Origin: Hyparrhenia diplandra
Taxonomy: Eukaryota > Streptophyta > Magnoliopsida > Poales > Poaceae
Assembly: GCA_015847255.1 (NCBI GenBank)
Contig: JADLZK010012248.1
Location: 248,001-312,000 of the forward strand
DNA length: 64,000 nt
Reading direction: 5' to 3'
In this document: in pieces, positions 10,701 to 20,523 of the stretch
Layout: the number at the start of each line of letters is the position of its first letter
Position numbering within the stretch: the first letter of the stretch is position 1
Translations under genes and position numbers: made by a program
Notes under the pieces: generated by a model
Told to the model about the DNA's origin: nothing
Databases searched by the model: none
The model's input: only the letters and a program-made list of their open reading frames with translations

Positions 10701-11141
10701 GACGAAGTGGCTTGCGAGGCCGGTCCGTGGAACAGCGCACCCTCGAGTCCACTGTAGAAGAACCCCGGCTGGGGGATGATGTGGCGATAGAGACAAACCC
10801 AAGGGCGATGACTAGGGTGATGCCATCGTGATCGGGGCGTGACAGTATTTGAGGCGCCTACCGCACCATGGCATAGGCGGGATGAGGGACGGCGATTGGG
10901 ACCCCACGCACCAAGTGGAGCGGTAGACCCGTCCGACGGCTAATGGTGGTGGGGATTGGGATTGTTGCGGTGGAAGAGGTAGTGGTGTGGAGGAATTTGC
11001 GGCGGATGGCAGCGGTGGATAGGAATTGGCGGAGGATGGCAACGAAGGTTGATAGGAACTAGCGAGAAAGGAGTGCATGGACGCGGCGTTGGTGTTGACG
11101 GAGGATATGTTGGATTGCATGATCGCCATATTGCGGGACAT
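4731..11141 (-). pseudogene. Decayed gypsy gag-pol polyprotein
   Basis: Reading leftwards on the minus strand, one can follow a gag segment near 10600-11141 (LDFTTYDGGEDPLN at about 10600-10650), a degenerate CCHC knuckle near 9950-9970, and protease with IDSGSTTNFI near 9700. RT follows at about 8450-9290 (VDELQDARFFTTLDLR, then PVMPFRPLNAP), RNase H at about 8040-8440 (LKLAAYEHELIGLV, TDH..SLKYLLDQRLS, then VADALSRRDAE), and integrase split around the solo LTR, with SMDFIEGLPKVGG at about 5740-5780. Near 4740-4850 is PDVQLEDEL, typical of the end of a chromodomain. Stops and frameshifts break the frame many times, so it is not functional. Domain names rest on remembered motifs. Confidence 0.85.
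5783..7576 (-). mobile_element. Solo LTR inserted in the integrase region, TSD gatgt
   Basis: The insert has TGTTGATATTTC...GGTGTCAACA ends and is flanked by gatgt (5778-5782 and 7577-7581). Removing it rejoins the integrase segment between the codons for WAD and ISMDF. The right 100 bases are the reverse complement of the start of the LTR at 46483 (ctataacaggtgtcaaca, attatgc, 'ttagacccctagactta'), so it belongs to the same or a sister LTR family in the opposite orientation. It is 1794 bp against 1353 bp for that LTR, so it is probably a diverged subfamily. No second LTR or internal region remains, which is the expected product of LTR-LTR recombination. Confidence 0.82.
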
Positions 11142-11316
11142 CTCCTAGACCACCAAGGCTAGAGATTCAAGAGTGAGCGGCAGTGGGGGAAGGGGTGCGG
11201 CGGGCGTGGCGGTGGTGGGGGTGGCGCCGAAGGATGGACGATAGGAAGGGAGGCAGCGGGAGCCGAGGATCCGGCGGTGGCGGCGTTGGCGGGGATCGAC
11301 ATCGCCGACGATGCAT

Positions 11317-12190
11317 TGATAGGAACGGACTGCCATCCCTGGATCGATCGTAGATTGTAAGAGTGAGTGATAGGAGGTCGTGGCTTGAACCGCGATGAAC
11401 CACGGGCGAGGCGTCGTGATCACCACAAGGAAGAAGAAGATAGGACAGTGGAGGCTGGGGTTGCTTGGCTCCCTTGTGGAAGCCGAGCACTTGATAATGC
11501 TTTGCTTAATTCATCAAAGTGTCATACAACGAATATTTAACCTCCACTCAACTCAAAGCAAATACTAAAAATAGTAATAATTTGATCCGGTCTTTAGCCC
11601 TTAATCCTTGGGCGAAGAGCTCCTAACGATGATTTTATTGCTGGGTTAATCTTGATGCTAGATGACGTGGAGGAGACTTGATCTAGTCGATGGAGTCGGG
11701 CGGGAGAGCCGACTGAATTCAAATTTGAATGGGAGCGGGTTTAGTTGCCATGGCATGACGATGGTGAGCGCGTCCACGTGATCGTGTGCGTCAAGTAGTT
11801 GCAATGTGCCCAACTTGTATCTATGTTTAGCTAATTTTCTTTGTGTAACCGTGCGTTGTAAAAGCCTTGGTATAAGAGGCTAGATGTTAGAGAGTATTTA
11901 TGTGCGATGTGTTGATGTTAAACACACTTGTATCTAAAACTACAAAGTGCGAAAAGCGGTGCACTCACCCTGTCGACCTCTGAAAACCATTCATCGTGTT
12001 CATCCAATTTCATGCTTCTAGGTTAGCCAATTCTCGCGATTAGTCTCGGCGATTGTGTTCCTATGATTACATTTATTTCATAACCAAGAAGGTTACAACC
12101 ATGAAAGTTCCAAAAAAGAAAGCAAGAGAATACAGAAGATCTCAGCCACCAATGGCCCTTTGCCTCTTGTATTGCATGCCGGTCATAACA
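11317..12190 (-). repeat. 5' LTR of the gypsy element, split by a ~0.5-kb insert
   Basis: 11317-11610 and 12139-12190 match the two parts of the 351-bp left LTR. The intervening sequence (about 11611-12138) is foreign. It contains 'gttgtaaaagccttggtata', a phrase like plant LINE tails, but I see no clear target duplication and cannot assign it. Confidence 0.8.
11611..12138. other. Unassigned insert within an LTR
   Basis: The intact partner LTR has only six bases (cgccta) at this point. The insert has no open frame of note, no terminal inverted repeat that I can see and no poly-A tail at its edge. It could be a truncated retroelement or the product of a repair event. Confidence 0.5.
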
Positions 12191-12195
12191 AACGT

Positions 12196-12882
12196 GACAC
12201 AGAATGTTGATGTAGAAAAATAATCAAGCCACAGGGAACTTGTAGCTGGAGCTGGTAGCAGCCTTAGACGCCACATCCCACAAGTGTGCTGGGTATCCTC
12301 ACCATGTCACACGCCATCGGGTCTGCTATACTTGAAGCCGTACATGGCAGTACACGCATGATCAGCGATAGCACCGCGTCGCAGATCTTGCCAGCAGGTC
12401 GTTGTTATGGTTGGACAAATTAAAAATGGAAGGAGACGGTCCAATGGAACAGGGGTTGGCAGTTTATAGTACCCATGATTAACCGTGGCGGCGTCTTAAC
12501 TTCGCCCGACAAAGGAAAAATATGTGTTAACTGTGGCGGGCATGTTAAAGGCGCCCACTACAATAAATGGATTAACCGTGGCGGGTGCGTTGCAAATGCC
12601 TGTCACAGTTAATCGTCATTTTCCGTAGCGGGCGTGGTTAAGGCACCTGCCACGGTTAATGCATTAAACGTGGCGGGCAGGCGGCCGACCAGCTGACAGC
12701 GCCCGGCCCGACTAGCTGGCCGCGCCGGCCGGGGAGTACTGTGGCGGGCAAACTGAGTGCCCTCAAGGTAAAGATTTTGCAATATCACGCAAAAATCGTT
12801 TCAGTAGTAGTGACAACCATGGGCACGGGGTAAGGGCGTGCTGGGTCGACATGTGCGGCAATAGTGACCATTCCACTTATTG
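12196..12882. repeat. Type A unit, copy A1 (right half), with a CACTA derivative inside
   Basis: 12196-12451 and 12813-12882 align with 19228-19560 ('cagaatgttgatgtagaaaaataatcaag', 'cagatcttgccag', 'ggagacggtcc', 'aaccatgggcac'). Both copies keep short open stretches on the minus strand, but these differ in frame between copies and neither gives a protein I recognise. Confidence 0.7.
12452..12812. mobile_element. Small non-autonomous CACTA derivative, TSD aca
   Basis: The right end reads cagtagtagtg (RC CACTACTACTG). The body carries repeats of 'ttaaccgtggcgggc' in both orientations. The duplication aca flanks it at 12449-12451 and 12813-12815, and the paralog at about 19435-19450 reads 'ggaacaaccatgggcac' with no insert, an empty site. 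The left terminus has lost its CACTA motif (it starts ggggttggcag). At 361 bp it has no coding capacity. It is the same family as 38736-39675 and 57284 onward. Confidence 0.75.
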
Positions 12883-14095
12883 AACACAATGATAAGAATC
12901 AAACTGCATATTTCTTCTTCTCATAATATTTCTGGTGCTTAATCTATCTTTCATTAAAATTAAAAGAAGACCTTGTGCTTGGTTGACAATTAGATTTCCA
13001 GAGCCATTTGAAGGAGGGATGAACTGACATACTGCCAATCATACTTCTAAACCTTTGTAGAAGCAAATTTGTTGGATCCCCAATTATAAGACCAACTGTC
13101 TTTATCTCCACTTAAGACATGAGAGTTTACCGAATGTTGAACATTTGCAGCTGCATGAAGGAAACTTCTGAAAGTGGGAGCTGAAACAAAGTCTCCAATT
13201 CATCATGACCTTTCGAAGAGAGTGATAAGCTTTCAGTAGGTAAAAAGAAAACAACTCTGGATTTCAAACAGCAAAGGGATGGCCAGCCCAATTATCATGC
13301 CAATTAAGAATAGATTCACCACAATGAGCTTGAGGACTTGCCAAGTTTTTTGAAGTCTAGCAAGAGCTTTAAAACATCTCTCCACCAGAAAGAGCCTTTA
13401 TTTTTGTGACTTGAAAGCTTATCATTTCTGTAATGCTTCCCCAAACAGGATGAACCCAAGGGATGTCTTCTTTATTAAAAAAAATTATGAAGATTCTTCA
13501 TTAAAAGGGCCTTGTTATGTTTTTCAATATCAATGCATGACTCAATCCCACTTTCATATTTTGGAATACAAGTCATCTTCCATGCAGTTTTCGGAGGGTT
13601 TTTGCATTAACACGAGCCCCTCCATAGACAATGCTTTCTAAATAAATTTATCAATTTTCTTAATAATGTCTTTGGGAAGAGAAACGAGTACACATGAAGA
13701 AAGTTGGGAGTGCAGAGAACATGACATTAGTAAGTTGAAGCCTCCCAGCTTGATTCAAGAAGAAGGACCCCCCACCACCACCAAACCTCCTTTCGCATTT
13801 GGAAACCAGAGGCATAAAGTCCAAGGCTCTAGGCCTATCGATGGAGGGAAGGACAAGATAAGTAAAGGGAAGACTTCCCTTAGAGCATCCAAAGGTGGCA
13901 GCCAAAGTGTTAAGCTTCGCATCAGAGATATTTATAGGAATCATCATTGACTTTTTTAAAGTTCACCTTGAGACTAGTAGCCGTGGAGAATCTATTAAGA
14001 AGAGACTTCAGGAAGAAAAAACTGTTTAGTGTCACCCTCGGCAATAATCAGAGTATCATCAGCATCTGCACTATTGGAAAATCAAAGCTTTGTGA
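12883..14095 (-). pseudogene. LINE (L1-type) ORF2 fragment: RT end and zf-RVT
   Basis: Minus-strand frames give, in order, ADADDTLIIAEGD (14056-14070 onward), which is the YADD active-site region with Asp replacing Tyr. Next come PINISDAKLNTLAATFGC and SLPFTYLVLP (13660-13947), typical of the RT thumb of plant LINEs, and near the left end KDRLSTRNIMRRRNMQFDS (about 12890-12960) of the C-terminal reverse-transcriptase zinc-binding domain. Stops and frameshifts separate these parts, and both the 5' region (endonuclease) and a clear 3' tail are missing. It sits inside the type A field, next to 'ccacttattgaa', which is continuous in the paralog at 19550. Confidence 0.78.
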
Positions 14096-15250
14096 CTTCC
14101 ATGACTGTGGCTTGCTGATGCATATGCACCTACCACCTAGTCACGTCCGCCCACGAAGGCCTGCTGCACACTCACGAGTCGCTCGTCCCACCACATTGAC
14201 CAGTCATGCATACTCGTGCTCGGGGTCGTCGTACACAAGAGCGTACGGGCACCGCCCGAGCGGGAGCTAGCTAGCGTCGGAGATGTCGCCATGCCGCGTT
14301 GTACGTGCCATCGGGGCTGCTGAAAGCGAGGAATTGGAGACATCGCGACTGGAGGACAGGAGCACAAGGAGATGTTCCTGGAGATAGTCTTTTGGTGCTT
14401 GGCCGCTGGCTTCCTGCACATGAAAGGCGTCTACATGAAACCGTAGAACCAAATCGCCAACAGTTCTCTGATGGAACAGAGTTGACGTCCTGTAAATATT
14501 GGTGAAAGGCCTGGTAACCCTTGTTTATCTGTAAATGCAACTCGACTCTGGAACCATGGGTTTAGTGGTTGTTTTCAGCATGTTGTGGTCTCAAGGCCCA
14601 TTTCATCCCCCTCCAAGTAGACAAGGAGAACATCTTGCTGAAAGTTGTAAATTTTTCACCACGTGAAGGCCCAGTTTTATAGTGTTTCAATTATTGGTAA
14701 ACTGTTTCTGTTTCCTGCAAAAATATTTTTTACTGAATTTGAAAAAACAAGGATTAACTTGTAATCTTGTGAAAAACTGAAAAACACTTCATTGTTTTCT
14801 GGTTCTAATGGTTTGGTAGGGTTCCTAGTATATTTGCTAATGATTCCATTCAAGTGTGTGATTGCCTAACTGGACACACCATGCCCAACTACAGAGCTGT
14901 GGTACTTTTATCAATGTAAGTATGCACCATCTACTTGAACTAACACATTGAAATTTTATGGAAGTACATTTAGGCCCTGGCCTCTCAAACATACATATCA
15001 ATGAAAAATATTCTACCAAATTCATTTTTTTATACCATTTAATTTCAACGCATGAGTATGACCATTGAATTGAAATGCCAGACTCTTCAAAAAACGTTTT
15101 GTACTACAAGATCCAGCGGATCACGCTTCTATCATCTATGGATTAACGGAGAGCAAATAAAGTACAGAAATAGTGCACCATCTACCAACCTCACATTGTT
15201 GATATCAGAGACGAGTTTTTCCATAGCAACCGCTGCTATTGTGTACATAT
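14096..15250. repeat. Type A unit, copy A3
   Basis: About 14340-15190 aligns with 16980-17810 and partly with 18200-18690 and 28730-29209. Landmarks are 'gctggcttcctgcacat', 'ccaaatc.ccgacagttct', 'tctggaaccatggg', 'cagcatgttgtgg', 'ctaatggtttggta' and 'gaccattgaattgaaatg'. A short frame in it ends CKCNSTLEPWV but is broken by stops upstream. Confidence 0.7.
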
Positions 15251-16332
15251 CAGAGGCGGTGCTACTGAATCTCTGCTTCAGGCCGTTTTCTGGTCGAAAC
15301 GATGGGGTACCTTGGTCTTCGTCCTCCTGGGGATAGTCTTTTGGAGCTTGGCTGTTGCCTGCTGGCTTCCTGCACATGAAAGGTGTCTACTTGATGAAAC
15401 TGTAGAACCAAATCACCGACAGTTCTCTGATGGTTACCCTGTTTCATCCATAGGTCTAGTGGTTGATTTCAGGACGTTCTGGTCTCAAGGTCTGGAAACT
15501 TGAAGTTAAAACTCACACGGTTAAAGGGACAGAGGACTGGCGACGACTGATGAATGCATGGCTGGCTACGGAGGCTCTCTCTCTTTTTTTTTTTTTTGAC
15601 ATGATATGGAGGCTCTATTCTCGTAATGATTCCGATACTGGCTACATACCATGTTCTGAATCAAAACTTCCGATGCATGCATACTCTCCTTAATTTTCCG
15701 CTTCGATGCATCCATGGTATTTGTATGAACACAACGTTGCATTGCAAATGGTCATGCCTGTCGTCCTGGCGATATAGCAGGCAAAGAATGAAGACTCGTC
15801 ATAGCTTTCATGTTCACAGTGAGCATGTTGAGGCCATGAAGGAGCTTTCTTGTAACATAGCAGGCTAGGCAGCTAAGGGCGGAGGCCATATGCTTTCATG
15901 CTGAGTAGTGACTGACTGGGAAGCCATATATATGATAGAAGCCATTGAGGCGAGGTACTTCAGGTCTCAGGACGACTCCGATCCTCTAATTATGAACCAC
16001 AGATTTCAGCGGAACTAAAAGTTAACTCACACCAGAATCGGAAATTAGAGGATTGCATGAAAATGGTTCGGGTTTTCTCATTAATTGGACAGGTTGGTAG
16101 ACAACAAATATAATGGTTCCATGCACTTGAAATAATGAAGGGTAATTGGCAAAGGTCATATGACGCTGAGAGCCTAAGGCTCCTACTTATAAGTATGTAT
16201 CCTTGTCTGTGGCTGCTAGCGAGTTGTTTCACATCAGTGCAACACCGTATGGGAGAGACAGAGTGAAAGTTTGGATGACCGAAGAACAGAAAAACTCATT
16301 GTGAGTAGGGAGGCATCTGGAACAATATGGTA
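15251..16332. repeat. Type A unit, copy A4
   Basis: This copy starts with a hydrophobic frame near 15299 (TLVFVLLGIVFWSLAVACWL), frameshifted just after its ATG by an extra G. It ends with the 'aggaggcatctggaac' block at about 16310. 15803-16332 aligns with 3889-4364. A 29-bp T-rich insert at 15579-15607 is flanked by a 9-bp repeat. Confidence 0.65.
15579..15607 (-). mobile_element. Minimal poly-T (poly-A) insertion with 9-bp TSD
   Basis: ctctctttttt...gacatgatat is flanked by ggaggctct on both sides (15570-15578 and 15608-15616). On the minus strand it reads as about 19 bases followed by a poly-A tract, the expected form of an extremely truncated retroposon. Slippage on a T-run is an alternative. 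Confidence 0.45.
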
Positions 16333-16338
16333 GTCAAA

Positions 16339-16479
16339 ATGATGGGCACCTTGGCGTTCGTCCTTCTGGAGATCGTGGTGCTTACCGCCGTGGCCGTGTG
16401 GTTCCTGGCGTTGGCTTCCAATGGAGTTCCTTGCTGTGCCTGTGTGTGTCTTCATTCTAATCACTTGGGTAGCTGTTGA
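16339..16479 (+). CDS. Candidate 46-codon ORF with hydrophobic N-terminus
   Basis: The frame starts with two ATGs (16339, 16342) and stops at 16477-16479. The product begins MMGTLAFVLLEIVVLTAVAV, a strong signal peptide or membrane anchor, and ends with a small Cys cluster (CCACVC) and a final Cys. Sister copies near 14380, 15299 and 28718 have related sequence (TLVFVLLGIVFWSL in A4) but carry an extra G after ATG or other lesions. I do not recognise the family. The gene may be dead: the downstream Cys-containing part seen at 17045-17175 is not joined to it, and no intron signals were verified. Confidence 0.3.
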   Translation: MMGTLAFVLLEIVVLTAVAVWFLALASNGVPCCACVCLHSNHLGSC

Positions 16480-16502
16480 CCTTGAGGTCATCATCTTACT
16501 TT

Positions 16503-16785
16503 ACCTGACGGATGCTTTGCCGTCGTTGTAGCTAGCTTCTTCCCTAATGAATGCTGGGCTGTCAGCGGAATTCTTGGAGGATGCTTTGCCACCGTTGGCC
16601 CCTTGATCCCCTCTTTGGTAGATACCTTGCTGCCGAGCATGTGGACCCTCTCCTTTGCAGATGCTTGGTTGCCGTGGTTGCTCAGTTCGTTGATGGATGC
16701 TTTGCTGCTTGGTTCATAGACGGATGTTTTGCCGCTCTTGCTGCTGGATGCTCGTCTTATCAAGGTGGATACTTTGCCACCATGG
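16503..16785. repeat. Degenerate tandem repeat around GGATGCTTTGCCG
   Basis: At least seven related words lie near 16508, 16571, 16617, 16659, 16695, 16722 and 16764 (ggatgctttgccgtcg, ggatgctttgccaccg, tagataccttgctgccg and similar), at spacings of about 27 to 63 bp. The other type A copies lack the block. Frames on both strands are interrupted, so it is not an obvious repeat protein. Confidence 0.6.
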
Positions 16786-16902
16786 CTTGGTCTGTTTTTA
16801 GGCGACTGTTCAATTATTTTTGTGCAGGCACAATCACTCTTCTTTCTTCTTTTCTTATTCTTCTTGTTCCTATATGTTTAGTCCAGGTCACTCATCACTA
16901 GC

Positions 16903-17178
16903 TTGGTGGTTTGTAATTTGTGCTATGATGGTTCTCTCATAGCTGCGTCTTGTAATTCACTCCTCTTAATGAACAATGGGTTATATTCCCGATTGCTTAT
17001 GGTGCTTACTGCTGGCTTCCTGCACATTGAAGGCTTACTTGAAACAGAAGAATCATATCATCGACAGTTCTGTAATGGAACCGAACCATCGTCCTGTAAA
17101 TACGGGTGGAATTGTGAAAGGCTTGGTAACCCCTACTTCATCTGTAAATGCTACTCGAGTCTGGAACCATGGGTGTAG
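16903..17178 (+). pseudogene. Unidentified ORF with Cys-containing C-terminus
   Basis: A 91-codon frame whose last 60 residues are shared with the other type A copies: HRQFCNGTEPSSCKYG, then CERLGNPYFICKC, ending LEPWV. The Cys pattern C-x5-C-x8-C-x-C is compatible with a small secreted Cys-rich or EGF-like peptide, but I do not recognise it. The copy at 14436-14560 keeps the same end with two in-frame stops, and that at 15400 diverges after FSDG. The upstream 30 residues of this frame are probably not original. Confidence 0.3.
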
Positions 17179-17880
17179 TGGTTGATTTCACATGTTGTGG
17201 CCTCAAGGTCCATCTCATCCACCTCCAAGCAGACAAGGAAAATATCTTGCTGGAAGTTGTAAGTGTTTCAGCACGTGAATGTCTAGTTTGATAATGTTTT
17301 AGTTGTTTGGTAAACTGTTTCTGTTCCCCTACGGACAACACTTCTAGTGAATTTGGACCAGAAGCCAGGATTTTGCTGCTTCTAACATGTAATCTTATGG
17401 AAAACTTAAAAACACTTCATCACATTGTGGTTCTAATCGTTTGATAGGGTTCTTAATATATTTTCTAATGATTCCATGGGTCAAGTGAGTGATATGATTG
17501 GACTTGAACACCATGCGCATGTGCAGAGCTATGGTGCTTTTATGAAACTATGAACCGTCAATCACCGTATAATCCATCTACTTCGACTCAGTGAAATTTT
17601 TTTGGAAGTACATTCAAGGCCTCTCAAACGTACATAGTATTTATGAAAGATACTATCCACCGTTTAATTTACAGGAATGACCATTGAATTGAAATGCAGA
17701 ACTCTTAAAAATATTTTGTACAGCATGATACAGCAGATCATGCATCTATCATATATGGATTAATGGAGAGCAAAAATAAAGTACATAGATAGTGCACCAG
17801 CTACCAATCTTCCATTGTTCTTGTCTTGAACACTTGTACCATACCTGTTGTAGCTTCATGTGAAATCTGCCAATGTTATA

Positions 17881-19611
17881 AATGTGCGCCTACCCCTTGT
17901 GTGACTATAGGTGTCTAGTAGATCATGAAAGCTAGTGCCAAGTGTGCAACAATGTGTGTGTGTGTTCGGGGGTTGTGCAGGTTTTGAAGATAGAAGAACA
18001 ACATAGTAGTGGACTGAGAGTAGGAGTCATCAGGAACGTCACCTATGTTAGTCAAGATCAAGTTGTATGCCGTCCTGCGATGGTGTGCACTGTCATAAAG
18101 ACACACATCATCAGACTGTTTGTACATGTCAGTGAAAGGGACAAAGGTCTGACTGACGACCGATGAATGTATGGCTGGCTGTGGATGATGCTCTTCGTCT
18201 ATATATTTTCAGCATGTTGTGGCCTCAAGGTCCATATCATCTGTCTCCATGTAGACGAGCCGAGTTTAGAAAGAACCTAGACACAATATTCTTGTGTAAA
18301 ACTCAACAACACAGTCCATCCCTTTCTGGTTCGAATAGTTTTCTAGGGGATCGTAATATATTTGCTAAGGATTCAAGGGGTGACTTGAGTGATTGAACGT
18401 GTACACAGAACACCATGTATGAGTATGAGTATAAACTGTCAATCACTGTATATATAATCCATCTACTTCAACTCAAACGGTGAAATATTATGGAAGTACT
18501 TTCAAGGTCTGGCTTGTCAAACATACATATCAATGAAAGATACTATACTGTTTAACTTCAGTGCATGATCAGTATGACTATTGAATTGAAATGCCAGCAC
18601 TCTTAAAAACATTTTGTACTATATGATTCAACAGATCATGCATCTATCGTCTATGGATTAAAGAGAGCAGATAAAGTGCAGAAACAGTGCACCACTAATT
18701 ATGAGCTAGAGATTTCAGAGGAACCTGTCCTTTAATTTGCCAAAGAAGTTAACTCACCAGCTTCAGAAATATAATGACTATATGCACTTGAAATAATGAA
18801 TGGCAATTGGCAAAGGTCATATGATGCTAAGAGCCTAAGCCACCTACTTATAAGTAAGGATGAAAGCAGAACAGAAATATTCGAACCGACCGGTTTCGTT
18901 TTCGACATTTTGTTCCGTTTTTTAGACATAAAAAAATTGTCAGTTTCAATTGGTTTCACCACCATTTTCAATTATTTTTATACTCTTTAATTGCTAAAAT
19001 ATAGAAATGTTCGGACAAAACCGATTTCGTTTTCTATTTCGTAAGTCCGTTTTTCGACCGAGTTCGACCGTTTTCATCCTTACTTATAAGTATGCATCCT
19101 TGTGTGTGGCTTCTAGCGAGTGGCTTCTCTAATCAGTGCATGCAACACAGTATGGGGAGAGACGGTGAGAGTTTGTGTGATCGAAGAACAGAAAAGCTCA
19201 TTGTGAGAGTAGGAGGCATCTGGAACGATGCAGAATGTTGATGTAGAAAAATAATCAAGCTACAGGGAGCTAATAGCTGGAGCCCCGGAGCTGGTAGCTG
19301 CCTGATGCCATCGGGATTGCTGTACTTGAAGCCATTACGTTGCAGCACATGCATAATCAGCAATAGCACCGCATCATAGATCTTGCCAGTAGGCCGTCGT
19401 GATTGTTTGAAAAAATTGGATGGAGACGGTCCTGATGGAACAACCATGGGCACCCACAGTCCGGATCGATAATGAGCACGTGAAAGGTCCAAGACACATG
19501 GTGGCACAGGGACAGGGGCGTCCAGGGTCGATGCGGCACTGACCATACCAATTGTTGAATAAACTGCTGAGCATGTACACTTTGTTTCTATTTTGCATTA
19601 GCTAGGTGTTG
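17881..19611. repeat. Type A unit, copy A6
   Basis: 18200-18690 aligns with the downstream part of A3 and A5. 18690-19235 aligns with 4060-4364, and 19228-19560 with 12196-12882. It holds a hAT MITE at 18855-19082. No intact reading frame is shared between copies. Confidence 0.65.
18855..19082. mobile_element. hAT-type MITE, TIR TAAGGATGAAA, TSD cttataag
   Basis: 228 bp with terminal inverted repeats TAAGGATGAAAGC and TAAGGATGAAAACGG (the latter on the complement). It is flanked by an exact 8-bp duplication cttataag at 18847-18854 and 19083-19090. The paralogs at about 4250 and 16186 have a single acttataagta at this place, so the empty site is visible twice. Eight-bp duplications are characteristic of hAT elements. 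It is non-coding and AT-rich. Confidence 0.88.
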
Positions 19612-19616
19612 ACACC

Positions 19617-20523
19617 CAAAAATGGCATAGGCTAAACCACCGCAAAATTCTAGACTTAGCCATATTTTGGAGGTCCAAGTCACCGCAAATTTCCAGACTT
19701 AGCCAAATTCTCAAGGAGGATCGAAAGCGGCTTTACGGAAGGTGACGGACTCACTCGGCCGGACTCACTGGGCGGCGTCGGTCCGGCGTCCGGTCAGCGT
19801 CGGTCGGTCGCGCGCTGCGAGAAGGAGGCGGCGGGACACCGGCCGGACGCGCCCGTGCGTCCGGTCAGTCAGCGTCCGATCGGCGCGCGTCCGGTCGAAG
19901 TCGCGCCTGCAGACCCTCTGCCGGGCCTTGGCCGGAGCGTCCGGTCGGGCTCGACCAGCGTCCGGTCACCCCCGACGCAGGCCCGTGTCCGTACGAGATC
20001 GAACCGATTTGTTTCCAATCGTGTTTTGGTCGGTTTTGGTACTTGGAAACGTCTTAGGGCGCCTTCCTAAAAGGATAAGACCACCCTCCCTATATAATGA
20101 AGGGGTTCATGGCCGATTTGATCCTATCTACATCCAATCGTCACAACACATCTATCGAACCCTAAATCCTCTCCTCTTCCTCTCCTTCTTCTTCGCCGCC
20201 GATGCCATGAACGGAAGATCGACGACAACAACGCCCTAGGCGGTCAGGCCGGCTAGGGCAGCCCTGCCGCTGTTGCCCCACGGCGGGGTCCCTCCCGGGC
20301 GTGTGGGGTTTCGGGTTTCAAGAGACTTCGCCGGCGTGTCTTGCGTACCGCGCTCCCGACGAGGCTCCTCCGACGACGTGTCTTGCGTATCGCGCTCATC
20401 GTTGGAGGCACACGGTCCAGGTGTGGACATCCCTAGGCGCTTGCCGATCCCTCGATTTCGGCTTGCCCTCGTGAAGCGATCTAGCTCTTATTTTTTGGTG
20501 TGTTACCGATTTTATCGTCAACA
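19617..20523 (+). repeat. 5' LTR of the 19617-27213 element
   Basis: 907 bp. A promoter-like 'tatataatgaagg' lies near 20091 and is shared with the right LTR near 26780. The GC-rich middle (about 19740-19990) shows several small indels against the right LTR, so the insertion is not recent. Confidence 0.9.

Larger units (their letters stand above)
4370..12190 (-). mobile_element. Ty3/gypsy LTR retrotransposon, minus strand, TSD aacgt
   Basis: LTRs lie at 4370-4720 and 11317-12190, the second split by a 0.5-kb insert, and both run from TGATAGGAACGG to GGTCATAACA. The 5-bp duplication aacgt is at 4365-4369 and 12191-12195. The paralogous segment near 19222-19232 runs uninterrupted from 'catctggaac' to 'cagaatgttgatgtag', which represents an unoccupied site. 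A purine tract precedes the left LTR on the minus strand (RC of 4721-4730). The order gag, protease, RT, RNase H, integrase and a C-terminal chromodomain-like segment fits a chromovirus-type gypsy element. A solo LTR (5783-7576) lies inside the integrase region. Confidence 0.9.
16333..17880. repeat. Type A unit, copy A5
   Basis: This copy contains the 46-codon ORF, a degenerate GGATGCTTTGCCG tandem block (16503-16785) and a second paralogous segment (16980-17810) matching 14340-15190. Near 17776-17800 is the block 'aataaagtacatagatagtgcacc', also present in type B units. Confidence 0.65.

Noticed and set aside
19742..20239. 165-codon plus frame in the GC-rich part of an LTR
   Set aside because: It lies wholly inside the 19617-20523 LTR; the partner LTR breaks the frame with indels.
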